Notes: generated by a model not told the origin, from the letters alone. Shown: positions 20,227 through 28,571, counted from the stretch's first letter. The stretch is DNA of 31,423 bases from CAYXVU01 sp964468725 (GCA_964468725.1 CAYXVU010000050.1:1-31423), one strand, 5' to 3'. Translations and numbers: made by a program.

Positions 20227-20244
20227 GGTCTTTCTCCTTCTGAC

Positions 20245-20421
20245 TCACTTCTCAAGCTCCATAATCCGGTTGCGAAACTCAGGGTAGCCCGGATTGATCT
20301 CCAATCCCTTTGGGAAGCAGAGCAACGCCGCTGCCCTCTCTCCATCAGTCAACAGCGCATTGCCCCAGTCGCGCAACCACTCGACCAATCGTTGCGCGTC
20401 TGCTGCCCGCTCTTTGCCCAT
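20245..20421 (-). pseudogene. 58-residue remnant: C-terminal TPR-like end, copy 1
   Basis: A minus-strand frame from ATG 20421 to TGA 20245 encodes a 58-residue peptide containing QRLVEWLRDWGNALLTDGER, CFPKGLEINPGYPEFRNRIM and ELEK-stop. The KGLEINPGYPEFRNRI ending is the typical last helix pair of a TPR array, as at the end of the S41-TPR protein (SFALNPGNFDVRDKVRQLK). No ribosome binding site precedes the ATG and there is no upstream domain, so it is more likely a surviving C-terminus than a small gene. It lies immediately upstream of the metallopeptidase ribosome binding site. Confidence 0.6.
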
Positions 20422-20561
20422 TCGTAGTTGCGTTCAGTCCGATTACGTAACAGCAAAATGATGATCGAATAGAGTGCCTTCAATGCCCTTGTCACTTCTC
20501 CAGTCCTCTTATCGGGTTGTCAATCTCGTTGTTGTTGGGATTGACTTCCAAGCCCTTTTGA

Positions 20562-20594
20562 AACCGCGCAACACTTCTGCAGTGTTGCGCGGTT
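20562..20594. repeat. Perfect 14-base inverted repeat with 5-base loop
   Basis: The plus strand reads AACCGCGCAACACT, TCTGC, AGTGTTGCGCGGTT. The stem is perfect and GC-rich. On the minus strand the second arm runs in frame into the TPR-like remnant, so the first arm looks like an inverted copy of genuine coding sequence. No T-run follows on either strand, so a rho-independent terminator is unlikely. Confidence 0.9.
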
Positions 20595-20604
20595 ACACAG
20601 CTAC

Positions 20605-20618
20605 GGGGTAATTACCCC
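20605..20618. repeat. Perfect 14-base palindrome
   Basis: GGGGTAATTACCCC. On the minus strand its first half continues the GCGACTGGGGTAAT block shared with copy 1 of the TPR-like remnant, and the homology stops exactly at the centre of the palindrome. Confidence 0.9.
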
Positions 20619-20700
20619 AGTCGCACCCAGAATTGCTTCCCGCTGTCGTTCTTGTCTTATGAACCTGCTGCCCCACTCGTTTTAAGCCCAACGGATCGCC

Positions 20701-22167
20701 TTACTCTTTTACCAATTCCACGTAATAGGGCAGATAAAATCTGGGCGCATTAGATTGAGCCGTGGCAACGCCAAAGAGCCTGTTTCCGTCCTTCATAAGT
20801 TCCAATGCAATCTGATGTGGGAACTTCAGAGCTTCCTTTGTAGAGAGGGCTCCTGTGAATTTGCCTGTGAGCAAGCCGCTCTCCAAATTGACGCCCTTCA
20901 ATCTGACTTTGTCTTGCTTATTGAATAAAACGAATATGGCTCCATCGGATCGAAATTGCAGTTGTATGGGGAAATTGCCCTGATCGGTCTTGATCTGACC
21001 TTGCCAGTCTCCGATAAATGAGCCGTCCAGGGCAAAAGGCTTTTGTGCAAAGAGCGGCTCTACTTTTTCCATCAGTTTGCCTAATGATTCCGCATACCCT
21101 TCCAGTAATGCTCCGGCAATCTGAAAGGCAACCCCATCGGTAAAACCGTTTCCGACAGTCGTATTGGTCAAGCAAACGATGACTAACTCTTCATCAGGAA
21201 CCAGCAATAGTGTTGTAGCGGTTCCGGCGATTGCGCCGTTCGAGAGCAGCGAAGTTCTGCCGTCCGATGTCGGCAAGACTCCCCAACCACTTGAGTAATA
21301 TGGATTCGGCGCATCTGGATTCAGGCGATGGATTCTGACTAAAGTTTCGCCGCTAAAAATTTTCTTCCTGCTCAAATGCCCCAAGCCGTATTGGAGCAGG
21401 TCGTCCAGAGTCGAATACATGCCAGCGCCGCCGCGCGGCTGAAAAACGTTCGGTAAAACCGGATTTCCCTTTGTATCGGACCCTCTGGCAAGTAACTTAC
21501 TTGCCGGTCGCTCAACAAACGTTTGGCTCATCCCAAGCGGGTTGAAAACAGCCCCGTTCATAAAATCAGCGAAACTCTTGCCGGAAACATCAGCGATAAT
21601 CTGGTCAAGAATCGCCATAGAAAAATTCGAGTAGTGATGGAGTTTGCCCGGCGGGAAGGCAACAAAACCATAGCGACGGATTTGTTCCGGCAGGGAAGGA
21701 ATCTCTTTTCGATCCTGATCATAAAAGTACTCAAATTGATGCGGTATTCCGCCTTCCATGTTGAGCAGGTGCTTTATCTTCAGGTCGCCTGGCTTCCCTT
21801 GATAGTAAGTCAGGCTGGCTGATTTCAGGCGCTTCTCAACTGCGTCTTCAGTCTTCACTTTCCCTCTTTCAACCAGTAACCACAGACCTGTGGCCGTAAT
21901 TGATTTGGAAAGGGAGGCTAAGGGATACACAGTTTTTGATGTCGCTCTGATTTGCTGCTCACGATCTGCCCAGCCGAAGGCTTCTTTCCACAGCGTTCTC
22001 CCGGTTTTGATAACGCCAATGGCTACGGAAGCAAGCTCTCCTTTTTCGACTTTTGCTTGCAGATCGCTGCGGATCTGTTTCAGCCTTTCATCACTAAGGG
22101 CTTGGGCGGAAGTTTCTTGATGCAGCACAAGAATCAACATGACCAATAAACGAAGTGATTTCATCAT
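20701..22167 (-). CDS. Exported beta-lactamase-family serine hydrolase
   Basis: The protein has 488 residues with a signal peptide (1-21, ending QETSAQA) and an AAAGG site before tandem ATG codons (22167, 22164). Residues about 25-370 form a class C beta-lactamase / DD-peptidase fold (PF00144): the nucleophile motif is SLSK (Ser85, Lys88), the second motif HYSN has Tyr179 and Asn181, and the third region is near LLSNGAIAGTATTLLLVPD. Residues about 385-488 form a separate C-terminal domain (GDWQGQIKTDQGNFPIQLQF). Such proteins are usually peptidases, esterases or penicillin-binding-like enzymes, so the fold is not evidence of antibiotic resistance. It is the last gene of a tight operon, 15 bases after the S41-TPR gene. 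Confidence 0.9.
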   Translation of the reverse strand: MMKSLRLLVMLILVLHQETSAQALSDERLKQIRSDLQAKVEKGELASVAIGVIKTGRTLWKEAFGWADREQQIRATSKTVYPLASLSKSITATGLWLLVERGKVKTEDAVEKRLKSASLTYYQGKPGDLKIKHLLNMEGGIPHQFEYFYDQDRKEIPSLPEQIRRYGFVAFPPGKLHHYSNFSMAILDQIIADVSGKSFADFMNGAVFNPLGMSQTFVERPASKLLARGSDTKGNPVLPNVFQPRGGAGMYSTLDDLLQYGLGHLSRKKIFSGETLVRIHRLNPDAPNPYYSSGWGVLPTSDGRTSLLSNGAIAGTATTLLLVPDEELVIVCLTNTTVGNGFTDGVAFQIAGALLEGYAESLGKLMEKVEPLFAQKPFALDGSFIGDWQGQIKTDQGNFPIQLQFRSDGAIFVLFNKQDKVRLKGVNLESGLLTGKFTGALSTKEALKFPHQIALELMKDGNRLFGVATAQSNAPRFYLPYYVELVKE

Positions 22168-22182
22168 GAACCTTTCACGGTT

Positions 22183-23865
22183 TCACTGCCGTTTGAGTTG
22201 TCTCACTTTGTCACGCACATCGAAGTTGCCGGGGTTCAACGCGAACGATTTTTCATAGTGTTTGAGCGCCAGTTCTTTTTCACCTTTGACGAAATAGGCA
22301 TCGGCGAGTGCGCCGTGAGCGTTGGCCGATTGCGGACTGGTCTCCGCATTAAGTTGCAAAATGAGCAGCCCGGCATCGAGCCTCTTCTCCTGCAACAATC
22401 GGTAGCCGAGCGCGATCATCTGGTTTTCAACGTCAAGGTAACGATTGATGGGCTCGGCTTTGAACTGCCGGAAGAGCTTTGCGGTCAGCGCGAGATCGTT
22501 CTTCGCCAGCCCTGCTTCCAGCACCTCCGCCAGCGGCTTTTGCGGTTTGTAATCGGCGATGGCCTTCATCGCCGGGTCTGTGTTGTTGCGATAATCATCC
22601 GCAGTCAATTCCGCCGTCAGATGCGGCGCCGTCCACTGTCGCAAATCCCACGGCGACCAGTCTTGCCATTGGTAAACCGAGGCGCGCACCGTGATGCCGC
22701 TATTGGGCAGGGTGATTTTGCGCGAGTCGCCGTAATGATTGCCTTTCGAGCCGGACGGTTCACCGACAAAGATCGCATTCGTCCATTGCTCCAGATAGAC
22801 GAGCAGAAACTGTGCAGCAGACCAGGTGCTGCGCCCGATGATGGCAAACAGCTTGCCCCGATCATCTACTTTCGATTTGATGATGCCGGTGATCAGCGGA
22901 CGCAACAGCCCGCCATTGCCGCCGCGATTCAAGCGCAAATCGAGAATCAATTTCTCGACCGGATTGGCGGCGATGAAGGCAAACAGCCGTTCAGAGAAAG
23001 CCCCGAGCGTCTCCTTCTCTTTGTCTCGCACCTGATTGATTTGCGCGTAGACAGTCTTGGTCTCCGGCAGATACTCGAACCAGAAGGCGTTTTGCGGGTC
23101 TCGCAACCACAGCGGCAACGGGCGGGTAGATTGATCGCGCAGATCAACCCAGCCTTCTTTCGCCAACCAACTTGTATCCGTATCGGCAGGCATCATCTCC
23201 GGCAAGCCTGCGGATTTGAGCGTGACCGTTTGCCTGCGCTCGTTCTTTTCGATTACGAATTGCGCTTCATCGGGGCTGCTGGCGAGGCCGAGCGCGTGCA
23301 GCACCTCCGGCATCGTGAGCAGAAACGGCGCAAAGTAGCGCGCGCCGATCTCATTATCGCGTCCGGTGATTTCGATGGCGCGCGCGACGGCATTGTCTGC
23401 CGGAGTGTCGCCAATCATCACCACACGAGCGCCGACCAACTCGGACTGGGCGCGCAGCGCAGCGCGCACAAACAGGCCGTCTCTGAACAGGTAGAGTTTG
23501 ATGGGCAGAGCGCGAAAGCCGATCTTTGCATCACGCGTCGGCGCGATGTTCGTATGGCCATCGCCGACCATAGCGACGATGCGCATCATCTCGATGATGA
23601 TCTGATGGCGGGCGAGTTGCGGAATGCGGTCGTGCAGGCTTTTGATCGCCGCATCGAATCGTTCGCGCGCGACCGTGTGAAAGAGGTTCTTATGCGTTCT
23701 CAGCATCTCATCGGCCATATATCGCAGGTCTGCACGCCATTTTTCGGCTTCTGCCGCATTAACCGTGACTGCCTGTCCATATCGCCCTGACGCTCTGGTG
23801 CTGATCGGCATCAGCAAGGTCAGCAATACAAGCAGCAAAAGGATTCCGGTATTCAATCTCTTCAT
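22183..23865 (-). CDS. Exported S41-family peptidase with C-terminal TPR units
   Basis: The protein has 560 residues and a strong signal peptide (LLLLVLLTLLMPIS). AGAGGAGAG lies just before the ATG. Residues 35-420 are the S41 part, with MVGDGHTNI (His104), LILDLRLNRGGNGG (about 306-319), IIGRSTWSAAQF with Ser349 as likely nucleophile, and FVGEPSGSKGNHYGD. Residues about 440-560 are helical repeats ending in a clear TPR (AYFVKGEKELALKHYEKSFA, then LNPGN). The S41 part is the same subtype as the N-terminal half of the fusion protein at 29025-31364 (shared RGKLFAII, FVGEP and NHYGD blocks). It is the middle gene of an operon, 13 bases after the TAP-like hydrolase and 15 before the serine hydrolase. 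Confidence 0.92.
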   Translation of the reverse strand: MKRLNTGILLLLVLLTLLMPISTRASGRYGQAVTVNAAEAEKWRADLRYMADEMLRTHKNLFHTVARERFDAAIKSLHDRIPQLARHQIIIEMMRIVAMVGDGHTNIAPTRDAKIGFRALPIKLYLFRDGLFVRAALRAQSELVGARVVMIGDTPADNAVARAIEITGRDNEIGARYFAPFLLTMPEVLHALGLASSPDEAQFVIEKNERRQTVTLKSAGLPEMMPADTDTSWLAKEGWVDLRDQSTRPLPLWLRDPQNAFWFEYLPETKTVYAQINQVRDKEKETLGAFSERLFAFIAANPVEKLILDLRLNRGGNGGLLRPLITGIIKSKVDDRGKLFAIIGRSTWSAAQFLLVYLEQWTNAIFVGEPSGSKGNHYGDSRKITLPNSGITVRASVYQWQDWSPWDLRQWTAPHLTAELTADDYRNNTDPAMKAIADYKPQKPLAEVLEAGLAKNDLALTAKLFRQFKAEPINRYLDVENQMIALGYRLLQEKRLDAGLLILQLNAETSPQSANAHGALADAYFVKGEKELALKHYEKSFALNPGNFDVRDKVRQLKRQ

Positions 23866-23878
23866 GACTCTCCTCTTA

Positions 23879-25450
23879 TCATTTCGTCACAAAAGGCGGA
23901 CGACGATTTGTTTGCACGCAAGCGGTATCAAGTTCTTTTGTCGAACCTTTTTCTATGAATTCGGCAATGATCGTCGTCACACATCGCGATTGATAGTTGT
24001 GCGGCTCATTCGGTATGAGAATTTGGCGACTGTTGGGTAGATGTTTCTGCATAGCCGTGACTAACTCTGGCGGCGTCGCGCCATCAATCTCGCCCGAAAG
24101 CATCAATACGGGCGCGTCTGATTTGAGCGGTGCATAAAAACTCTTTGGCACATCTCCCCGAACCCATTCTTCGCAGGCTGCGCGATGTCTGCGGATGCGA
24201 TAATCGCCGAGGAATGCGCCGGGGGTCTCGCGCCGAATGTCTGCTTCGGTAATCGCCCATACGCTTTCCGAGCAGGTCACGGTCAAGTACATGCCCATCG
24301 CTACAATCGCAGACGAATTTTCCGCGCGCGCTACCATTGCTTCCGCCAAAGGCAGGAGGTTGCCCTTATAGGCTTCATGAATGAAGAGCGGAATCCGGCT
24401 CGAAGAGCGAAGTTGGTAGAGCATCAATCGCAGTTGTTCGACCAACTCGCCGCGCGGCAAGGTGAGAGTCTCTGTTTGATTGGTTTTCGGATTGACCATT
24501 TTCAAGGTGACTGGGCTTTTCTCGAAGCGAGACAGCACTGCCACGAATTCTTCTTTGAAATTCGGAAACGCGCCGTGACAGGCCGGATCAGCCGCGCAAT
24601 CGGCGATCAGTCGTTCCATAGCGAGATTGGCCCCTCTGACGAATTGCAATGGCATCTTCATTGCCGGACTGGCAACGCCAGATAAAGACACCGCGCGGAC
24701 ATGCTGAGGGTGCTGACGCAGATAGCTCATCGCCGCCAGCGTGCCATACGATTCGCCGTACAGATTGATCCGTTCATAGCCAAGCGCCGCGCGCACCTCA
24801 TCCAGATCATCCATCGCTATGGGCGTGGTGTAGAGCTTGAGGTCTGCCCGACTTTCCAGTTGTTTGCGGCATTCGCGCACTTTGTCGAGCGGAAATAACT
24901 CCGGCAAATAACCTTGCAACCCGCGATCCTCGTAATAGAGTTTGCAAGTGAGCGGATTCGATTCGCCCGTACCACGCTGATCCAGGAAGACGGCATCACG
25001 ATGTTGCCGCAACTGGCTCAGCAAGCCGTTTCTGGCACCCTTCGCCAGAGCCGTTGCTGAGCCGCCCGGCCCGCCCGCGAAGAAGAAGACGGGGTCGGGC
25101 GCAGGCGTTTTGGTCAACGCGGGCAAGACGATGAGATTGAGCGCGAGCTTGCGCCCAGACTTCTTGGCACGATCCTCAAAGACTTCGTACTTGCCGCACA
25201 ACGCTTCTTCTGTGCTGTTCGGAAAGCGACACGGAGTGAGTTGAACCGTGCGCTTTGGCGATTGCGCCGCTTGCAGAATCTCGGGAGCGCGGCGAACAGA
25301 ACAGTTGGGTAACGCAGTGAACGCGCCTGAAAAGCTCGCCGCGTCGAAGCCAATGCCGAAGCTGAAGATCACCGCAGCAAGCAAAGTGAAGAGCGGTTTC
25401 TTCCACTCCAGGCGCGCGCTTCTGCGTAGACTTCGTTGGAGTTGAATCAT
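23879..25450 (-). CDS. Exported TAP-like alpha/beta hydrolase (proline iminopeptidase / tripeptidyl aminopeptidase type)
   Basis: The product has about 523 residues. The start is ATG 25450; the ATG directly before it (25453) and a longer frame to 25606 are less likely because GGGAGAG lies only a few bases upstream. A basic leader and hydrophobic stretch (about 18-35) suggest an anchor or signal peptide. The fold is alpha/beta hydrolase with an oxyanion region FFFAGGPGGS, DQRGTGES, the nucleophile elbow GESYGT (Ser234), LSGEIDGATPP (Asp456) and NEPHNY (His484), followed by a TAP-like C-terminus (PF08386). Cysteines near 170, 194 and the C-terminus may form disulfides. Family members release N-terminal residues or tripeptides from oligopeptides. 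It is the first gene of a three-gene operon with two other hydrolases, consistent with stepwise peptide breakdown. Confidence 0.9.
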   Translation of the reverse strand: MIQLQRSLRRSARLEWKKPLFTLLAAVIFSFGIGFDAASFSGAFTALPNCSVRRAPEILQAAQSPKRTVQLTPCRFPNSTEEALCGKYEVFEDRAKKSGRKLALNLIVLPALTKTPAPDPVFFFAGGPGGSATALAKGARNGLLSQLRQHRDAVFLDQRGTGESNPLTCKLYYEDRGLQGYLPELFPLDKVRECRKQLESRADLKLYTTPIAMDDLDEVRAALGYERINLYGESYGTLAAMSYLRQHPQHVRAVSLSGVASPAMKMPLQFVRGANLAMERLIADCAADPACHGAFPNFKEEFVAVLSRFEKSPVTLKMVNPKTNQTETLTLPRGELVEQLRLMLYQLRSSSRIPLFIHEAYKGNLLPLAEAMVARAENSSAIVAMGMYLTVTCSESVWAITEADIRRETPGAFLGDYRIRRHRAACEEWVRGDVPKSFYAPLKSDAPVLMLSGEIDGATPPELVTAMQKHLPNSRQILIPNEPHNYQSRCVTTIIAEFIEKGSTKELDTACVQTNRRPPFVTK

Positions 25451-25668
25451 CATCTCTCCCGAATAAAAGTAAACAGCGGAATCAAGAACGAGCCTTCGCC
25501 CGTACCCTAAAGTGCTGTGCCTTTCGGTTGCGGGAACAGTCGTCGGCGGCGATTGCTGGAGAGTTGCTTGCCCCGGCTCTCGCGCTATCAAACGATTCGT
25601 CATCACAGAGAGGCGTAAACCTCACAAGCAGGCTCGCAAGATATTTTTCTGTTCCCACCGGGAACGAT

Positions 25669-27051
25669 CTACTTGACACGCTGTGCCATGACCACACGCC
25701 CACCTCCCTGATCCAATTCCACTCCCGTCACTTCGCCGCGGTCATTCTGCTTAAAGGTGAAAGTGATAGGGCGTTCCTTGATCGTGAATATGGCGTCGGA
25801 CTTGGGGATCATTTCAGCGCGGATCTGCCTTTGCCAGTAGAGCTTGTCGCCTTCTCTGGAGACGCTGACGGTGACTCCCAATCCCGGCAGTTGATACTTT
25901 CCGACATATGCCTCATAGACTTTGGTATCTACTTTCGACTGGGCTTTGGTCGCGGCAGCGGGCTGCGGAATCTCATAAGGCTCGCCCAGCGCAATGGCGG
26001 CCAGCGTCTGGCTGACTTTGACCGGCCCCGGTTCGCCGCCATCCGTATTGCGCAGCACAACGACCGTCAGCTTCTCTGCCGGATAGCGCACAATGAAGCA
26101 GGAAAACCCATTGATGCCGCCGCTGTGGCCAATGAATTGTCGGCTGTATTGTTGCCCAATCGCCAAACCATATCCCCGGCTGTTTTTGTTCGGCGTCAGC
26201 ATCAACTCGCGCGATTTGGCTGAGAGCAGCTTGTCATTGAACAGAGCTTCAAACCAAAGAAACATGTCTTCGACCGTTGAATAGAGCGAGCCGCCGCCAA
26301 TCGGTATAGACATATCAATGTACGGCGTATTGATCCACTGTCCATCGCGGCGCGAATAGCCGGAGGCGCGGTGTTTGAGAATCGTCGTCGCATGATCGTA
26401 GCCGGAGTTGTGCATCTTCAAAGGCGCGAAGATGTTCTTTTGCAGAAAATTTTCATACGATTCACCCGACGCCTTCTCGATGATGTAGCCGAGCATGATA
26501 TAGCCCGAATTGCTGTAGTTGAACTTTTCGCCCGGCTGGAAATCCAGCGGTTTGGTTTTGAAGAGCGCGACCAACTCTTCGGGCGTCATCGGATTTGGCA
26601 TCAGCTTGCGAAACTCCGGGAAGTCAGTGATGTTGGCGATGCCGCTGGTGTGGGCAAGCAAATGATGAATCGTAATCTCTTTCCACGCGCCCGGACAGTC
26701 GGGGATGAATTTGCTAATCGGGTCTTGCACATTCAGCTTGCCGTGCTCCTGCAAGAGCAGAATGGCTGCCGCCGTGAACTGTTTAGAGTTCGAGGCAATG
26801 CGAAATTTTGTTTGCGGCGTATTGGGAACATCGAGTTCTTTATTCGCCAGGCCATAGGCTTTGCTGAAAAGAATCTTGCCATCCCGCGCCACGAGCGCCG
26901 CGCCGGAAAGCACGCCGTGTTTTTCGACGGCGTTCAGGTATTCATCGAATTTGCGTGTCAGGTCTTGCGCCGCGGCAACGACGCTGAGTGCCAGCAAGAC
27001 TCCAACGACAGGCACGGCTCGCTGAAACAAGGTTTTCAGATTGATTTGCAT
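25669..27051 (-). CDS. Exported beta-lactamase-family serine hydrolase with C-terminal DUF3471-like domain
   Basis: The protein has 460 residues. The ATG at 27051 is chosen because AAGGAG lies eight bases upstream; the open frame runs 30 codons further back without such a site. The signal peptide is residues 10-29 (VVGVLLALSVVAAA). The core motifs are SNSK (Ser87, Lys90), NYSN (Tyr179, Asn181) and GHSGG (His309), all at family spacing. Residues about 370-460 form a DUF3471-type domain (AYVGKYQLPG to VELDQGGGRV). The stub at 12778-13067 carries a decayed relative of this domain. Expression is away from the divergent plus-strand hydrolase. The 218 bases between its stop and the TAP-like start contain a GTTCCC/GGGAAC hairpin (25651-25665) without a following T-run. 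Confidence 0.92.
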   Translation of the reverse strand: MQINLKTLFQRAVPVVGVLLALSVVAAAQDLTRKFDEYLNAVEKHGVLSGAALVARDGKILFSKAYGLANKELDVPNTPQTKFRIASNSKQFTAAAILLLQEHGKLNVQDPISKFIPDCPGAWKEITIHHLLAHTSGIANITDFPEFRKLMPNPMTPEELVALFKTKPLDFQPGEKFNYSNSGYIMLGYIIEKASGESYENFLQKNIFAPLKMHNSGYDHATTILKHRASGYSRRDGQWINTPYIDMSIPIGGGSLYSTVEDMFLWFEALFNDKLLSAKSRELMLTPNKNSRGYGLAIGQQYSRQFIGHSGGINGFSCFIVRYPAEKLTVVVLRNTDGGEPGPVKVSQTLAAIALGEPYEIPQPAAATKAQSKVDTKVYEAYVGKYQLPGLGVTVSVSREGDKLYWQRQIRAEMIPKSDAIFTIKERPITFTFKQNDRGEVTGVELDQGGGRVVMAQRVK

Positions 27052-27232
27052 ATTCACTCTCCTTATTAACGAATCACACGCGCTCGGCGATTGCCCGCCA
27101 CATGTGGGATACGGGCATTCCGCTAGCACCCAACTCGGCAATGATCGGGCAGAGATTACCGGGCAAAGGGTTCACCTGAGACACAACGCATTCGGGCGTC
27201 GAAAGGCTCGCCCCGACGATACTGCCCCGCTC

Positions 27233-27262
27233 TTGCCACTCACGGTCGCTTCGAAATAGAAT
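27233..27262 (+). promoter_or_regulatory. Possible promoter of the plus-strand hydrolase
   Basis: TTGCCA (27233-27238) and TAGAAT (27257-27262) are spaced 18 bases apart and match sigma-70 -35 and -10 boxes moderately. Transcription would begin near 27269, only a few bases before the ATG at 27272, implying a leaderless or nearly leaderless message. This agrees with the lack of a ribosome binding site there. Confidence 0.35.
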
Positions 27263-27271
27263 CAGCGCGCC

Positions 27272-28357
27272 ATGCTTACGATCCGCATACTCTTGATCCT
27301 GATTACAACCGCATTGATCAACGTCCCCACATTCGGTTCTCTGCCGAAGCAAAAAGCGCGCTCGGCGGAACTGCAGGCGGCGCTCGGGCAATGGGCGGCG
27401 ACGCCAGGCCATCATGGGGTGAGCGCCTCGGTCATCTTCGCTGACGGCAAACAGTGGAGCGGTGTCGCGGGATACGAAGACACGGACAAGCCGATCCGCC
27501 CGGAGCACCTCTTCTGGTTGGCGAGCATCACGAAGACGATGACCGGCGCGGTCATTCTTCAACTGGCGCAGGAGTCCCGACTGTCGTTGGACGATGAGGT
27601 GTCGCGATGGCTGGCTCCCGGTTCCAAGATTGACCCGCGCATTACGATCCGGCAACTGCTCAACCATACGAGCGGCGTTCCTTCTTACGACGGCGCTGTG
27701 GTTCGCAGCAAAGCCGATCCTACCTACATCTTCAGCGCCGACGAGTTGCTTGCGACTGTGGGGCCGCCTCTGTTCGCGCCAGGCACGCGGACGCAATACA
27801 CTAACACCGCCTTTGTCCTCCTCGCGCGAATTGCCGAAAAGGTCACGGGTAAGCCGATTCATCGCCTGTACCGCGAGCGGCTGTGGGAACCGTTGAAGCT
27901 GACCGAGATCTTTTTCGCCGGACACGAACCGGCATCCGGTCCGGTAGCCCGAGCCTTCGGAGCCACCGGCGTGGTCCAACCGCTCGACAACTTGTCGCGG
28001 ATTTCTGCCGGTCACGGCGCTGGCGCCGTCTTCGCCACAGCCCGAACCGTAGCCCAGTGGGGACGTTCGCTGTTCACCGGCTCGGTCGTGTCGCCCGAAA
28101 CTCAACGCGCCTTGCGCAGTCTCGTACCGGCAGCGGGGAACATTCCCGGCGAGTCCGGCGCTGGCCTTGCCATTCGTGGCTATAACTTTCTCGGGCGGCA
28201 ACAGTACGGTCACAGCGGTGGCGCGGTACTGGGCAACAGTCTGATGTTGTACGACCCGACATCCGGCGTCACTGTTGCGGTTCTGACGAACCAGGGCAGC
28301 CAAGCCGACCACTTCGTGCTCGCGCCGCGCCTGCTGGAGATCGCCTCGCGTCGGTAG
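27272..28357 (+). CDS. Exported beta-lactamase-family serine hydrolase, sole plus-strand gene
   Basis: The protein has 361 residues with a signal peptide at 1-22 (ILLILITTALINVPTFG). Motifs are SITK (Ser85, Lys88), QYTN (Tyr176, Asn178), RQLLNHTSG and GHSGG (His314). It lacks the C-terminal domain seen in the other two stand-alone hydrolases. It is a clear paralogue of the C-terminal half of the fusion protein at 29025-31364: shared blocks include ASITKTM, AVILQLA, ITIRQLLNHT, FSADELL versus FTADELL, and the ending ADHF-LAP-LL-ASRR. The gene has the opposite orientation to every neighbour, no visible ribosome binding site (bases before the ATG read ATCAGCGCGCC), and looks more GC-rich by eye. 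Inverted duplication or transfer from a relative are both possible. An open frame on the opposite strand covers it completely and is rejected as antisense. Confidence 0.9.
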   Translation: MLTIRILLILITTALINVPTFGSLPKQKARSAELQAALGQWAATPGHHGVSASVIFADGKQWSGVAGYEDTDKPIRPEHLFWLASITKTMTGAVILQLAQESRLSLDDEVSRWLAPGSKIDPRITIRQLLNHTSGVPSYDGAVVRSKADPTYIFSADELLATVGPPLFAPGTRTQYTNTAFVLLARIAEKVTGKPIHRLYRERLWEPLKLTEIFFAGHEPASGPVARAFGATGVVQPLDNLSRISAGHGAGAVFATARTVAQWGRSLFTGSVVSPETQRALRSLVPAAGNIPGESGAGLAIRGYNFLGRQQYGHSGGAVLGNSLMLYDPTSGVTVAVLTNQGSQADHFVLAPRLLEIASRR

Positions 28358-28507
28358 TTGTGGCGCACTATCAGTTTGCCCGTCACCGCCTGATCCAAAA
28401 CTTCGTAAAATGATGACCTCCTGCGGCGCGTCTTTTGGCAGCTTGCTCTTTTGGTTGTCAGTCTTGATGGCTTCCATCAACAGTGCGGGCAGCGGCGCTT
28501 TTTTCAT
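28358..28507 (-). pseudogene. Possible truncated start of a minus-strand gene, of unknown family
   Basis: AAGGAGAGTC leads to an ATG at 28507 (MKKAPLPALLMEAIKTDNQK), the arrangement used by real starts throughout the window. About 45 codons later the frame meets the end of the plus-strand hydrolase and continues only as its antisense. Another frame of the same stretch (YEVLDQAVTGKLIVRHN) also looks protein-like, so a frameshift is possible. I do not recognise the family. It may be the 5' end of a gene interrupted when the plus-strand hydrolase arrived. Confidence 0.35.
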
Positions 28508-28571
28508 GCTGCGACTCTCCTTATTGCCAATCACCTATCGGGTGCTGCTGCCGGGCATCACCGCACGGATT

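Larger units (their letters stand above)
20492..20690 (-). pseudogene. C-terminal TPR-like remnant, copy 2, interrupted by palindromes
   Basis: The minus strand ends RFQKGLEVNPNNNEIDNPIR, GLEK and a TGA at 20492, closely parallel to copy 1 (CFPKGLEINPGYPEFRNRIM, ELEK-stop). Further upstream, bases encoding the DWGN stretch of copy 1 (GCGACTGGGGTAAT) and a GGGCAGCAG block are also recognisable. Between them the intervening coding bases are replaced by two fold-back palindromes (20562-20594 and 20605-20618). The frame is broken several times. The two copies are tandem and in the same orientation, which suggests successive duplication of one gene end. Confidence 0.55.

Noticed and set aside
20562..20594. 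Strong hairpin as a rho-independent terminator
   Set aside because: No T-run follows on either strand, and one arm is coding sequence of a gene remnant, so a rearrangement origin fits better.
22198..23790. Plus-strand open frame of 530 codons
   Set aside because: It lies opposite the S41-TPR gene, which has clear catalytic motifs, a signal peptide and a ribosome binding site. The plus-strand translation is Arg/Gln/His-rich with no recognisable domain.
25651..25665. GTTCCC-ACC-GGGAAC hairpin after the serine hydrolase as a terminator
   Set aside because: In the direction of transcription the bases after the stem are AGAAAAATA, not a T-run, and the stem is only six pairs.
20701..28357. Beta-lactamase-fold genes as antibiotic resistance genes
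   Set aside because: The SxxK/YxN motifs and added C-terminal domains fit the broad serine hydrolase / DD-peptidase family, not the specific features of true class C beta-lactamases.
27074..28534. Minus-strand open frame of 486 codons covering the plus-strand hydrolase
   Set aside because: Across 27272-28357 the frame is only the antisense of a clear hydrolase and its translation is rich in Arg and Gln. Only the two ends are kept, as a tentative finding.
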